64,000 nucleotides of DNA, taken from contig NZ_FYEY01000001.1 in NCBI RefSeq assembly GCF_900187385.1, forward strand, positions 6,262,001 to 6,326,000. Reading direction: 5' to 3'. This document shows positions 43,558-52,078 of this stretch, piece after piece (the first letter of the stretch is position 1; each line of letters opens with the position of its first letter). The translations under genes and the position numbers were made by a program. The stretch is from Streptomyces sp. 2114.4. GTDB taxonomy: Bacteria > Actinomycetota > Actinomycetes > Streptomycetales > Streptomycetaceae. Below the pieces are notes generated by a model that saw nothing but the letters and a program-made list of their open reading frames with translations, was not told where the DNA came from and ran no database searches.

Positions 43558-43923
43558 GGCGCCCCGTCTTCCAACTGGCCCTGGAACAAGCAGCAATGAG
43601 CGCGATGAGCACGCGCATGACAAGCCTCACGCAACAACCGAACGGCGATCGCCCGGAGGCGTCGTTCACCCTGTCGTCACCCTCTATTGCGGATGTGTAA
43701 ACGGAGTTGAGTCGGTCCGGTTCAACTAACCGTTCCTTTTGACCACTTCTGAAACCTTTCCCAATTCACCGGCCTTGTTGGCTATCTCACACGCTCTGGC
43801 GAGCCTTGAATTGAACTCATCAATCAGACAGGGTTTCGAACCAGTCCGGCGCAGATCTTCCGGTCTCGTCGGGCTATTGCGCAACGCTTTCCCCCCACAC
43901 CACGAACGAGGAGAATCCTCGCA
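43558..43923 (+). promoter_or_regulatory. AT-richer upstream region of the subtilisin gene
   Basis: No gene is supported. AGTTGA and TCAACT form a short inverted repeat at 43707-43728, and TTGACC at 43739 could be a -35 box, though a good -10 is not visible at 17 bp. GGAGAATCCTCGCA precedes the ATG at 43924. The A+T content is much higher than in neighbouring coding DNA, as expected for a promoter and long leader of a secreted enzyme gene. Confidence 0.4.
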
Positions 43924-45123
43924 ATGGCTCACAAGCGTTCCAGCAAGAAGCGGCTCGTCACGGCGATATCCGCCGCGGTAGCCGCCACTGGTATCGCCGC
44001 CGTCACCGCGGTCACCGCAGGTGCGTCGCCCGCCGCCGAAGGCAAGATCTACGGAGCCGAGGCCAAGGGCGCCGTGAACGGCAGCTACATCGTCATGCTC
44101 AAGAAGTCGGTGCACACCGCCGAGAGCGGTGACCTGGCGTCCAAGTACGGCGGTCAGGTCAAGCGGCAGTACTCCTCCGCCATCGACGGCTTCTCGGCGA
44201 CCGGTCTGAGTGAGGAAGAGGCCAAGCAGCTCGCCGCCGACCCGTCCGTCGACAAGGTCGTGCAGAACAAGAAGTTCCACATCGACGGCAGCCAGGCCAA
44301 CCCGCCGTCGTGGGGCCTGGACCGTATCGACCAGGCGGACACCAAGGGCGACAAGAAGTACACCTACCCCGACGCCGCGGGCGAGGGTGTCACCGCCTAC
44401 GTCATCGACACCGGAATCCACATCAGCCACAAGGACTTCGGCGGCCGCGCGTCGTACGGCTTCAACGCCATCGACAAGAGCGACAAGGCCGAGGACGACA
44501 ACGGCCATGGCACCCACGTGGCCGGCACCATCGCCGGTACCGAGCACGGTGTCGCCAAGAAGGCCAAGGTCGTGGCGGTCAAGGTCCTCGACGGCCAGGG
44601 CTCCGGCACCACCGAGCAGGTCGTCGCGGGCATCGACTGGGTCACCAAGAACCACAAGGGCCCCTCGGTCGCCAACATGTCGCTCGGCGGCGGCGTCGAC
44701 GAGGCGCTGGACACGGCCGTGAAGAAGGCCATCGACGCCGGTGTCACCTTCGGTGTCGCGGCGGGCAACGAGTCCTCCGACGCGGGCCAGAGCTCCCCGG
44801 CACGCGTGAAGGACGCCATCACCGTGGCCTCCAGCACCAAGGACGACCAGCAGTCCGACTTCTCCAACTTCGGCAGCGCGGTGGACCTGTACGCCCCCGG
44901 TTCCGACATCACCTCGGACTGGAACGATGGCGCCACCAAGACCATCTCCGGTACGTCCATGGCGACTCCGCACGTCGTGGGTGCTGCCGCGGTCTACCTG
45001 GCCGACCACAAGGACGCCAAGCCGGCCGACGTGGAGAAGGCCCTGACGGCCGGCGCCACGGACGGCAAGATCAGCAACCCGAGCGAGGGTACGCCCAACA
45101 AGCTGCTGAAGGTCGTCAAGTAG
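43924..45123 (+). CDS. Secreted S8 family serine peptidase (subtilisin/proteinase K-like)
   Basis: 399 aa from ATG 43924. Signal peptide AHKRSSKKRLVTAISAAVAATG is followed by an I9 inhibitor propeptide (SYIVMLKKSVHTAE through SVDKVVQNKKFHIDG, ~54-121). The catalytic domain has Asp162 (AYVIDTGIHISH), His195 (DDNGHGTHVAG), oxyanion Asn281 (VAAGNES) and Ser344 (SGTSMATPH). The active site order and the NGHGTH context place it with proteinase K-type (S8A) secreted peptidases. It has no C-terminal extra domain. Its codon use is relatively rich in AAG/GAC and matches highly expressed secreted enzymes. Confidence 0.96.
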   Translation: MAHKRSSKKRLVTAISAAVAATGIAAVTAVTAGASPAAEGKIYGAEAKGAVNGSYIVMLKKSVHTAESGDLASKYGGQVKRQYSSAIDGFSATGLSEEEAKQLAADPSVDKVVQNKKFHIDGSQANPPSWGLDRIDQADTKGDKKYTYPDAAGEGVTAYVIDTGIHISHKDFGGRASYGFNAIDKSDKAEDDNGHGTHVAGTIAGTEHGVAKKAKVVAVKVLDGQGSGTTEQVVAGIDWVTKNHKGPSVANMSLGGGVDEALDTAVKKAIDAGVTFGVAAGNESSDAGQSSPARVKDAITVASSTKDDQQSDFSNFGSAVDLYAPGSDITSDWNDGATKTISGTSMATPHVVGAAAVYLADHKDAKPADVEKALTAGATDGKISNPSEGTPNKLLKVVK

Positions 45124-45148
45124 TCACCTGACCTCCTCGGCTCCACCC

Positions 45149-45189
45149 GCCGGCCGTCGCGCTCGCCCCCACGGAGCGCGACGGCCGGC
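45149..45189 (+). terminator. Strong terminator hairpin after the subtilisin gene
   Basis: Two perfect 16-bp arms (GCCGGCCGTCGCGCTC and its complement) flank a 9-base loop, beginning 26 bp after the stop. Confidence 0.75.
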
Positions 45190-45417
45190 GTCGTGGTGTT
45201 CCGGGGCGGCGGTCGGCGTCGTGGTGTTCTGCAACTGCCGCCGAGGGTGTGCGAGGGCGCAGGTGCGGGCGGTGATCCGGACGGTGAACCGAACATGGGT
45301 GCGGCCTCGATCCCCCCTGGATAAAGTCGTGTTGAGCCACGCCGGGCGGGGGCGAGGCGTACCTGTTCGGACCGACCCCGACCACACAATCGACCAGGAC
45401 GGTGGTAGTCCGACGCC

Positions 45418-46287
45418 ATGGCAGATCACGACCTGACCGGCTTCGACCGCAGCACCTTCACCCATGACGGCGCCACCCGCCGTATTCTGCGGCGCGGTAC
45501 GGGGCCCGCGGTGATCGTGATGGCGGAAATACCCGGCATCACGCCCAAGGTGCTGGCGTTCGCGGAACGGGTGGCCGCCCTCGGCTGCACGGCCGTGCTC
45601 CCCGTGCTGTTCGGCACGCCCGGCCGCGATGCCGACCCTGCGTCCGCCGGCCGGCTGAAGTCCGGGCTCTACACGGCCTCATCGCTGTGGAAGGTATGTG
45701 TGAGCCGGGAGTTCACCGTGCTGGCCACGGGAAAGTCCTCCCCCGTGGTCACGTGGCTACGGGCCCTGGCCGCGCACGAGCACCAGCGCTGCGGCGGCCC
45801 CGGCGTCGGAGCCGTCGGGATGTGCCTGACCGGCGGTTTCGCCCTGGCCATGGCGGCCGATGAGCGCCTTCTCGCCCCCGTGCTGTCCCAGCCGTCCCTG
45901 CCGCTGCCGCTCACCGGGAGCCGGGCCGCTGGTATCGATATCTCCGCCGAAGACCTGGCCGCCGTGCGGGGCCGTTGTGAGCGTGCGGACCTCCGGGTCA
46001 TGGGGCTGAGGTTCCGTTCGGACCGGTTGGTGCCGGGCGACCGGTTCGCCTTCCTGCGCCGCGAACTCGGCGCGGCGTTCACCGCCGTCGAACTGGACGA
46101 CGACGCCGCGAACCCCGATGCCGTGCTGCCGCCGCACTCCGTGCTGACCGAGCACCTCATCGACGAACCCGGCCAGCCGACCCGCGCCGCGCTGGACGAC
46201 GTACTCGACCTCTTCCGCACCCGCCTGCTCGCACCGCAGCACGGCGGGGAGGCGGCGGAAACTCCCGTCGCCCCGGAAGACGCATGA
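45418..46287 (+). CDS. Dienelactone hydrolase family protein
   Basis: 289 aa from ATG 45418. It has the alpha/beta-hydrolase DLH layout: AVIVMAEIPGITPKVLAFAE (oxyanion region with conserved Glu), CTAVLPVLFGTPGRD, the nucleophile elbow VGAVGMCLTGGFALAMAAD with Cys in place of Ser (G-x-C-x-G), and a C-terminal Asp/His region (HSVLTEHLID). The family hydrolyses dienelactones or related esters; the natural substrate is unknown. The intergenic space upstream is ~230 bp after the terminator, so it is transcribed separately. Confidence 0.88.
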   Translation: MADHDLTGFDRSTFTHDGATRRILRRGTGPAVIVMAEIPGITPKVLAFAERVAALGCTAVLPVLFGTPGRDADPASAGRLKSGLYTASSLWKVCVSREFTVLATGKSSPVVTWLRALAAHEHQRCGGPGVGAVGMCLTGGFALAMAADERLLAPVLSQPSLPLPLTGSRAAGIDISAEDLAAVRGRCERADLRVMGLRFRSDRLVPGDRFAFLRRELGAAFTAVELDDDAANPDAVLPPHSVLTEHLIDEPGQPTRAALDDVLDLFRTRLLAPQHGGEAAETPVAPEDA

Positions 46288-46388
46288 CCCCATGCTCCTA
46301 CGCGGGCTGCCCCGCTCCCGTGGGGGCAACTCCACTCCTCCGCGACCATCCCGACCACCCCCGGCAATCCCTGCCGGTCCCCGATGAG

Positions 46389-46397
46389 TTATCCACA
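46389..46397 (+). other. Isolated consensus DnaA box
   Basis: TTATCCACA is an exact match to the bacterial DnaA-box consensus. No other boxes cluster around it, so it is not an origin; it may titrate DnaA or be chance. Confidence 0.4.
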
Positions 46398-46554
46398 GGA
46401 GGCGCCCTCCGGAACCATTCGGTGCTTCCTCCCCCTACCGTCGGTGACATGCACGGAGGACTGCCGTTCATCGGCATCAGCACCTTGGTCTACGGCGTGA
46501 TCGGACTGTTCACGGTCGTAGTCGGCGCGTTCCGCAAGACAGGGGGAGATCGAG

Positions 46555-47643
46555 TTGCACACCATCACCGTCATCGTGCCCGCTCACAACGAGGAGGAGG
46601 GGCTGCCGGCGACACTGGATTCGCTGGCACACCAAACGCTCCGGCCTGACCGGATCCTGGTCGTGGACGACGCCTCCACGGACCGTACGGGCGAGGTGGC
46701 AGCCTCACACGGCGTCACGGTCCTACGCCCGCCCCGCAATCTCGGCAGCAAGGCCAAAGCGCAGAACTACGCCCTTCCGCACTGCACCACCGACCTCGTC
46801 CTGGCAGTCGACGCGGACACCGTCCTCGCACCGGACTACATCGAGACGGTCCTGCCGGTCTTCGACGACCCAAGCGTCTCGGTAGCGGCAGGCACGGTCC
46901 GCACCCGCCATACCCGCACGATCTGGGAGCGCGGCCGCTCGACCGAGTACTTGTTCGGCTTCCATTGGCACCGCCCCATCCAGGCCCGCGCCAACAGCCC
47001 CATGGTGTGCTCGGGTTGCTGCTCCGTCTTCCGCCTCGACGATCTGACGGCCTTCGGCGGCTTCCCCGAACGGACCATCGTCGAAGACATGGATTTCACG
47101 TGGTCGCAGCAGATCGCGGGCAGACGCGCGGTCTACGTCTCGAACGCGGTCGCCCTGGCGGCCGACCCGGAAGACCTCACCTACCTCCGCAAACAGGTCT
47201 GGCGCTGGATGGCCGGCTTCTGCCAGAACGTCCGCCTCCACCTCGGCCGGCTGATCGTCCGCAAACCTCTCCTGGCCCTCTGGGTGCTGCTCGCCCTCCT
47301 GGAAATCCTCACCGCACCGCTCTGGTGGGCAACCCCCTTCGTGATCGCCGCGACGACGGACCAGCCACCCGCACTCGCCTTCCTCTGGTGGGCCGGAGCC
47401 GAACTCCTGCTGACGACACCACCCCTCGTCTACGCCGCCCGCCGCCGCAAACTCCCGCTGCCCGGCGTGCTGCTGAACATCCCCTGCGTCTACGCCACCA
47501 AAGCCGTCAACCTCGTCTACGCCTGGAAGGCCCTCATCGTGGAGTTGCTACTGGTACCACTGCACCTCTCACGCGGGCTGACCGTCTACGAGAAGGGCCG
47601 GGCCGATACGGCGCCGGTGCGAACGGCACTCGCAGGCGGGTAA
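46555..47643 (+). CDS. Glycosyltransferase family 2
   Basis: 362 aa from TTG 46555 with AGGGGGAG seven bases upstream. GT-A features are ITVIVPAHNEEEGLPATLDS, ILVVDDASTDRTGEVA, LVLAVDADTVLAPDYI (DxD), MVCSGCCSVFRLDDLTAFGG (acceptor region), ERTIVEDMDFTW (catalytic ED) and RKQVWRWMAGFCQN (Q/RxxRW). Two to four C-terminal TM helices follow. This is a processive-type, membrane-bound GT2, like hyaluronan/chitin/cellulose-type or NodC-like enzymes, but without PilZ. It probably makes or elongates a surface polysaccharide. Confidence 0.9.
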   Translation: MHTITVIVPAHNEEEGLPATLDSLAHQTLRPDRILVVDDASTDRTGEVAASHGVTVLRPPRNLGSKAKAQNYALPHCTTDLVLAVDADTVLAPDYIETVLPVFDDPSVSVAAGTVRTRHTRTIWERGRSTEYLFGFHWHRPIQARANSPMVCSGCCSVFRLDDLTAFGGFPERTIVEDMDFTWSQQIAGRRAVYVSNAVALAADPEDLTYLRKQVWRWMAGFCQNVRLHLGRLIVRKPLLALWVLLALLEILTAPLWWATPFVIAATTDQPPALAFLWWAGAELLLTTPPLVYAARRRKLPLPGVLLNIPCVYATKAVNLVYAWKALIVELLLVPLHLSRGLTVYEKGRADTAPVRTALAGG

Positions 47644-47679
47644 GGCCCGCTACGACCCCGACCGGAGTCACGGAGCTCA

Positions 47680-47738
47680 GCGAGCGGCCCCTCCTGGCAA
47701 TCCCCGGCGTTCCAGGGAGCCAGGAGGGCCCGGCTCGC
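47680..47738. terminator. Long imperfect hairpin between convergent genes
   Basis: GCGAGC/GCTCGC outer arms and GGCCCCTCCTGGC/GCCAGGAGGGCC inner arms, with one bulged base, enclose ~20 bases. It lies 37 bp past the glycosyltransferase stop and 75 bp past the end of the convergent secreted-protein gene, suiting a bidirectional terminator. Confidence 0.6.
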
Positions 47739-47813
47739 GGCGAGGTCTCGAACGGCGGCCGGAGGGAGTGGCCCGGAGTGCGACAGCACCAGGGGGACCT
47801 CGCAGGGGCGGCG

Positions 47814-48242
47814 TTACCTGAGGTTGATCACCAGGCCGAAGTCGTTGCCCCGCTGCCAGCCCGTGCTGATCTTGGGGCTGCCGTGGGTGTGGTCGGCCCA
47901 GCCGTAGAAGTGCTGCCAGGTCACATCGTCGCCGTACCAGTGGTTGTAGTCCGTTTCCGCGTACGCCTGGACGGCTTTGCCGTCGCGCTTGGTATCCCAG
48001 AGGTAGAAGGCGCCGGAGACGTACGACCTGCCGTTGACCTTCTTGGTGCACTCCATGTACTTGGCGGCGCCGCCGGTGATGTGGATCTCCTTCCAGCCGG
48101 AGCACTTGTTGGCTGCGGCCTTCATGCTCCCGGCGGACGGCGCCGACGGAGCGGCCTGGGCGGCGGTCGCGGCCGGTGCGGCAGCGAGGCCGCCCGCCAG
48201 GACCAGTCCGGCGGCTGCGAGAGCGAGGCGCTTGCGTGACAT
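47814..48242 (-). CDS. Small secreted protein, function unknown
   Basis: 142 aa from ATG 48242 (GGAAGGGATC upstream; GTG 48245 is also possible). Signal peptide SRKRLALAAAGLVLAGGLAA ends near ATA-AQ. The ~100-residue mature part is rich in Trp, Tyr, Lys and His: CSGWKEIHITGGAAKYMECT, then YVSGAFYLWDTKRDGKAVQA, then TDYNHWYGDDVTWQHFYGWA, with two Cys likely forming a disulfide. It is a beta-rich extracellular domain of a kind often seen as small orphan exoproteins in streptomycetes. I do not recognise the family. It is convergent with the glycosyltransferase. Confidence 0.8.
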   Translation of the reverse strand: MSRKRLALAAAGLVLAGGLAAAPAATAAQAAPSAPSAGSMKAAANKCSGWKEIHITGGAAKYMECTKKVNGRSYVSGAFYLWDTKRDGKAVQAYAETDYNHWYGDDVTWQHFYGWADHTHGSPKISTGWQRGNDFGLVINLR

Positions 48243-48375
48243 CACGGTCGATCCCTTCCGTCGGCCGGCGGACGGTCCCCCCGTTGGGACCCCCTGGCCC
48301 GCCGGCACCACACCACCGTGCCCGGCCGCCCCGGCCCGCCCCCATGGTCTTGGGGCAAGTGACGTCCTCCTGGGA

Positions 48376-48416
48376 TCCCACCCGTGTGACCTGCTAAGAC
48401 GTCGTCAAGGGTGGGA
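48376..48416. promoter_or_regulatory. 8-bp inverted repeat upstream of the small secreted protein gene
   Basis: TCCCACCC and GGGTGGGA are separated by 25 bases that contain the palindrome GACGTC. The dyad lies 134 bp upstream of the secreted protein gene and 71 bp past the MmyB-like gene end; possible operator or terminator. Confidence 0.3.
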
Positions 48417-48486
48417 CGGGAAGGGGGTGGCGCAGCAAGCTGAGAGGTTCCGGTGGGGGGAAGAACGCTGGGCCTGACGTTGCCGG

Positions 48487-49335
48487 CTAACGGTGGGGGC
48501 GGGGTTCGGCCTGGCGTCGGGTGGCGTGGAGGGAGCCGAGGAGGTGGAGGGCCTGGGCGCTGGGGCTGCCTGGTTCGGCGTGGTAGATGACGAGTTGCTG
48601 GCCCGGGGCGTCGCGCACGTCGAAGGCCTGGTAGGTGAGAGTGAGGGGGCCGACGCCCGGGTGGAGGAGGTGCTTGGCGTTCTGGGTCTTGCCGCGCACG
48701 GTGTGGGAGTTCCAGAGACGGGTGAAGTCCGCGCTGTGCTCGGTGAGGGTAGCGACGAGTTCGCGCAGCCGTGGATTGTCCGGCTCGAACCCGGCCGCCT
48801 GGCGCAGGTTGGCGACGGTGGCCTGGGCCGCCCGGTTCCAGTCCGTGTAGAAGTGCCGGCTCGCGGGGTCGAGGAAGGTCATACGGGCCAGGTTGTCCGC
48901 GGGGCAGAACGGGGCGTAGAGGGCATCGGTCAGGGCGTTGGCGGCGAGAAGGTCCATGGCCCGGCTCATGACGAATGCCGGCGTGTTCGGATAGCCGTCC
49001 ATCAACTGGCGCAGCGCCGGACTGACCCGCTCGGCGGCGTGGTCGGACGGCTGGTCGCCAGGGGTGACCCCGGCCAGCCGGTGCAGGTGTGCTCGGGCGT
49101 CCGCGTCGAGGTGCAGCGCGCGGCTGAGGGCGTCGAGTACCTGGGGTGAGGGGTTGCGCTCGCGCCCTTGTTCCAGGCGGGTGTAGTAGTCGGCGTTCAC
49201 GCCGGCCAGGACGGCGACCTCCTCACGGCGCAGTCCGGCGACCCGGCGAGTCCCGTAACTCGCCATGCCGACGTCCTCCGGCTGCAGACCGGCGCGGCGT
49301 GCGCGCAGGAAGTCTCCCAGGTGGTTGTCGTCCAT
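48487..49335 (-). CDS. MmyB-like helix-turn-helix regulator
   Basis: 282 aa from ATG 49335. The N-terminal XRE helix-turn-helix begins LGDFLRARRAGLQPEDVG, then RVAGLRREEVAVLAGVNADY and YTRLEQGRERNPSPQVLDAL. The C-terminal MmyB-like ligand domain (LRQLMDGYPNTPAFVMSRAM, DLLAANALTDALYAPF, then LVIYHAEPGSPSAQAL) is typical. Family members bind a fatty-acid-like ligand and are commonly encoded beside an SDR gene in actinomycetes. Here Atu4866 and SDR genes are divergent from it, with a 35-bp dyad between; they are the expected targets. Confidence 0.92.
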   Translation of the reverse strand: MDDNHLGDFLRARRAGLQPEDVGMASYGTRRVAGLRREEVAVLAGVNADYYTRLEQGRERNPSPQVLDALSRALHLDADARAHLHRLAGVTPGDQPSDHAAERVSPALRQLMDGYPNTPAFVMSRAMDLLAANALTDALYAPFCPADNLARMTFLDPASRHFYTDWNRAAQATVANLRQAAGFEPDNPRLRELVATLTEHSADFTRLWNSHTVRGKTQNAKHLLHPGVGPLTLTYQAFDVRDAPGQQLVIYHAEPGSPSAQALHLLGSLHATRRQAEPRPHR

Positions 49336-49361
49336 GTGCTCAGGCTAGGCGGCGGCCTCGG

Positions 49362-49396
49362 TGTGCTGCCCGGGTGTGTTGCACCCAGGCAGCACA
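49362..49396. promoter_or_regulatory. 35-bp dyad in the MmyB-like/Atu4866 divergent promoter
   Basis: The arms TGTGCTGCC and GGCAGCACA (9 bp, perfect) surround GGGTG-TGTTG-CACCC, a second perfect 5-bp dyad with the same centre. It sits 26 bp from the regulator start and 80 bp from the Atu4866 start. It is the best operator candidate in the window. Confidence 0.65.
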
Positions 49397-49476
49397 TGTC
49401 CTGGTGGGCGGCCGCTGACCTGCCCAGACTCGATGAAGCAGAAGGAAGTCGGAGCAACCGAGGAGAGGAGTCCGCC

Positions 49477-49743
49477 ATGGCCGGGACTGCCGATGACGAC
49501 ACCGTCGACGTGGTCGGAATGTGGGTGACCGCTGATGGCCACATCCGTCAGGAGCTGCTGCCTGACGGTCGCTACGACGAGGCGCGCGGCGAGCGGCCCA
49601 GCGCGTACACCGGCCGGTACACGGTGACCGGCAGCCACCTGGACTACGTCGACGACACCGGTTTCAGCGCGACGGGCGACATCCGGGACGGGGTGCTCCA
49701 CCACGAGCATCTGGTGCTGTACCGGGAGGAGAAGGCGCCATGA
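49477..49743 (+). CDS. Atu4866 domain protein
   Basis: 88 aa from ATG 49477 (GAGGAGAGGAGTCCGCC upstream). The sequence DVVGMWVTADGHIRQELLPD, GRYDEARGERPSAYTGRY, then GSHLDYVDDTGFSATGDI matches the Atu4866 small beta-barrel (agrocin-region protein) pattern 'G.W.T.DG.I...L..GRY.E.RG....AY.G.Y...G..I.Y.DD.GF.A.G'. The family is often fused or adjacent to oxidoreductases; its function is unknown. It precedes the SDR gene by 123 bp and probably shares its promoter. Confidence 0.85.
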   Translation: MAGTADDDTVDVVGMWVTADGHIRQELLPDGRYDEARGERPSAYTGRYTVTGSHLDYVDDTGFSATGDIRDGVLHHEHLVLYREEKAP

Positions 49744-49866
49744 CGGGGGCTGTCCAGGTCGCCCTCCCGGGTCCCGGCCGATGAGGACGTCCCCCGCTCG
49801 ACCGCACAGCGATTCAGGTGCCCCGCAGTGGCGCTTGACCCCACCTCCCTCCCCGAGGAACGCACT

Positions 49867-50634
49867 ATGACACCTGCCGCCCCGTCCACCGAAACCGCCG
49901 AGTTCGCCGGAAAGATCGCCCTCGTCACAGGGGCCGCGCGGGGCGTGGGCAAGGAGACCGTGGCGCTCCTCAGCGCGCGCGGCGCCCGTGTCGTCGCCGT
50001 TGACCTACGCCCCGAAGTCAAGGCGCTGCCGGGCGAATTTCCCGGCGTGCTGGCGGTGAGCGGCGACATCACACGGGAAGAGACCGCTGTCCAAGCGGTG
50101 AAGTCCGTCGTCGACACCTTCGGCGGACTGGACATCCTCGTCAACAACGCCGGACGCACCCTGAACAAGCCCGTTACCCAAACGACCGTCGAGGACTGGG
50201 ACGCCGTGATGGCAGTCAACGCCCGGGGCTCCTTCCTCGTCGCCCGCGAGGCCTTTCGGGCGATGAAGGCCCGCGGTGGCGGATCCATCGTCAGCACCGG
50301 CTCCTACGCGGGCACCGTGGCGTTGCCCGAAGGCGCCGCCTACAGCGCGTCAAAGGGCGCTCTGGCCCAGCTGACCAAGGTGCTCGCCGTCGAGGGCGGG
50401 CCGCTGGGCATCCGCGCCAACATCGTTGCCGCGGGCGTCATCGAGACCGATTTCCTCGATACGTTCCGCTCCGACAGCCGTGCCTACCTGGCATCCTTCG
50501 CCGACGCGCAGCCCCTGGGCCGAGTGGCACAGCCCGAAGAGATCGCCGAGGCCCTGTGTTTCCTGGCCTCACCACGCGCCAGCTTCATCACAGGAGCCGT
50601 GATCGCCGCCGACGGCGGCTTCACAGCCGCCTAG
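49867..50634 (+). CDS. SDR family oxidoreductase, MmyB-associated
   Basis: 255 aa from ATG 49867 (GAGGAA upstream). Classical SDR motifs are VTGAARGVGKETVALL (cofactor), VSGDIT, LVNNAGRT, VSTGSYAGTVALPEGAAYSA SKG (Ser, Tyr, Lys), and the C-terminal FITGAVIAADGG. The Asp in VVAVDLRPE after strand 2 suggests NAD(H). It is in the position of the SDR that accompanies MmyB-like regulators and is probably derepressed through the 49362-49396 dyad. Substrate unknown. Confidence 0.92.
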   Translation: MTPAAPSTETAEFAGKIALVTGAARGVGKETVALLSARGARVVAVDLRPEVKALPGEFPGVLAVSGDITREETAVQAVKSVVDTFGGLDILVNNAGRTLNKPVTQTTVEDWDAVMAVNARGSFLVAREAFRAMKARGGGSIVSTGSYAGTVALPEGAAYSASKGALAQLTKVLAVEGGPLGIRANIVAAGVIETDFLDTFRSDSRAYLASFADAQPLGRVAQPEEIAEALCFLASPRASFITGAVIAADGGFTAA

Positions 50635-50837
50635 GGGGAGACAGGAACGACAGGGGAGACAGTTCCTCAGCCAGGACATGTATCGAAAGCCCGCCTGCCT
50701 CACCACGCCTGGTGTGCTCGCTCGCTGCTGCGTTGTCGGGTCACTCCGTACACGCCCGGTACGAGGACGCCCCTCCGCCTTGCGCCCTAGTTCCACCGCC
50801 GGATGTGACCGAGCGCTTCACGTCATAACCTCGCCGC

Positions 50838-51308
50838 ATGACCTCAGTTGACTCTCGCCCCAGCGGCCCCCGCAGCCCGGAGCAGCGCAAGCGCGAGGCG
50901 CTGGAACGGCTCGCGCGGGACAACGATGTATGGGTCGCCACGGCCGACAGCACCGGTGAGCCGTGCCTCGTTCCGCTTGCTTTCTGGTGGGATGGCGAGG
51001 CGGTGTGGCTGTCCACCCGCGACACCAACCCGACCGGGCGAAATCTGTGCGCCTCGGGGCGGGTTCGGCTCTCCTTCGGCCACACCCGCGACGTGGTCCT
51101 CATCCACGGCGCCGCGCGCATGCTGACCCGCGAGGAGCTTCCGGCCGAGGTGGGCGATGCCTTCGCCGCCAAGGACGGCTGGGACCCTCGCCAGGACCAC
51201 CCGTCGTACGTCTTCTTCCAGGTCACCCCGGAGGTGCTGCAGGCGTGGGGAACGGTTCCCGAGATGGCCGGACGTACCCTGATGCGCGACGGGAAGTGGC
51301 TGGTCTAG
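50838..51308 (+). CDS. Pyridoxamine 5'-phosphate oxidase-fold (F420/flavin-binding) protein
   Basis: 156 aa from ATG 50838. It has the split-barrel flavin/deazaflavin reductase pattern: ALERLARDNDVWVATADSTG, EPCLVPLAFWWDGEAVWLST, NPTGRNLCASGRVRLSFG and DVVLIHGAARMLTREELP. In actinobacteria this group includes F420H2-dependent reductases and haem- or FMN-binding proteins. The family cannot be narrowed further here. It is preceded by a 203-bp gap without other genes. Confidence 0.85.
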   Translation: MTSVDSRPSGPRSPEQRKREALERLARDNDVWVATADSTGEPCLVPLAFWWDGEAVWLSTRDTNPTGRNLCASGRVRLSFGHTRDVVLIHGAARMLTREELPAEVGDAFAAKDGWDPRQDHPSYVFFQVTPEVLQAWGTVPEMAGRTLMRDGKWLV

Positions 51309-51512
51309 GTGTGTTGTCCCGAACTGGTCACCGCTAGCCGTTGATGGCAGCGACCAGCACGGTCGCTGCCGACGGCTCACCCCCGCCCCTCCGCCTGCAT
51401 TGTCCCCACGCCAGCCGTCTCCCGTCGTCAGCTCGGAGCGACCTGATCGGGTGCGCGGACGGCTGTCGGCCGCCACGCGCTGCAGGTTTGGTCCAGCCGG
51501 CGTGGCTTCCCC

Positions 51513-51962
51513 TCAGAACGGCGGGATCTGCTCCGGTACGAGTCCCGCCTGGCGGAGGAGGCCGTGCAGGTCGGTCTCGCCCCAGAATTCGACGATGCGG
51601 CCGTCGCGGAGCCGGTAGGTCTTGACGCCGGTCATGGTGAGGTCCCGGCCGGTGCGGTCGTGGGTGTAGGTCAGTGTGAAGGCGACGGTGACACGGTCGT
51701 CGGCCGCGAAGAGGTCATCCACTTGGACGCGGCAGTGGGACAGGCCCGGGGTCAGCACGGACTGCTCGGGGTAGTGCCGCCCCTGGACGTGCCGGCCGGC
51801 GCCGTGGACGAGTACGTCCTCCGCCACGAGTTCCGCGAGATCGGCAACCCGCCGCGTCTCGAAGACGCGGAGGTAGCGGCGGACGACATCGGCGTTGCGC
51901 TTGCTGGTGGCCACGGCGGAGTCAGTCACGGCGGAGTCAGTCATGGAGGGGACCGTATCCAT
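51513..51962 (-). CDS. NTF2-like/SnoaL-like domain protein
   Basis: 149 aa from ATG 51962; ATG 51944 is an alternative. The fold pattern is NADVVRRYLRVFETRRVADL, AELVAEDVLVHGAGRHVQGR, then CRVQVDDLFAADDRVTVAFT, ending YRLRDGRIVEFWGETDLHGL LRQAGLVP. These are the cone-shaped NTF2-like proteins with the terminal 'L.DGRI.E.W...D' signature. They may be enzymes (SnoaL-type cyclases) or ligand-binding proteins. The 15-bp tandem repeat ACTGACTCCGCCGTG near the 5' end encodes TDSAV twice. Confidence 0.85.
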   Translation of the reverse strand: MDTVPSMTDSAVTDSAVATSKRNADVVRRYLRVFETRRVADLAELVAEDVLVHGAGRHVQGRHYPEQSVLTPGLSHCRVQVDDLFAADDRVTVAFTLTYTHDRTGRDLTMTGVKTYRLRDGRIVEFWGETDLHGLLRQAGLVPEQIPPF

Positions 51963-52078
51963 CGGCCGGCCGACGTCGCCAGACCCCGCCGGTGCCGGCC
52001 GCGTGGCGGGCGATGAGTTCGCGCCGGGCCGGGAGTCAATACGGGTGCACGCTGATTCCGCACCCGAAAGGCAGCATC

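Noticed and set aside
43820..43850. GGTTTCGAACC-like sequence resembling a tRNA T-arm
   Set aside because: No acceptor stem, anticodon arm or D-arm can be built around it; it is part of the subtilisin leader.
46284..46649. 121-codon frame starting at the dienelactone hydrolase stop (ATGA overlap)
   Set aside because: Codon use is not coding-like over the first half and no homology is recognisable; only the short ORF from 46449 is kept as a weak lead.
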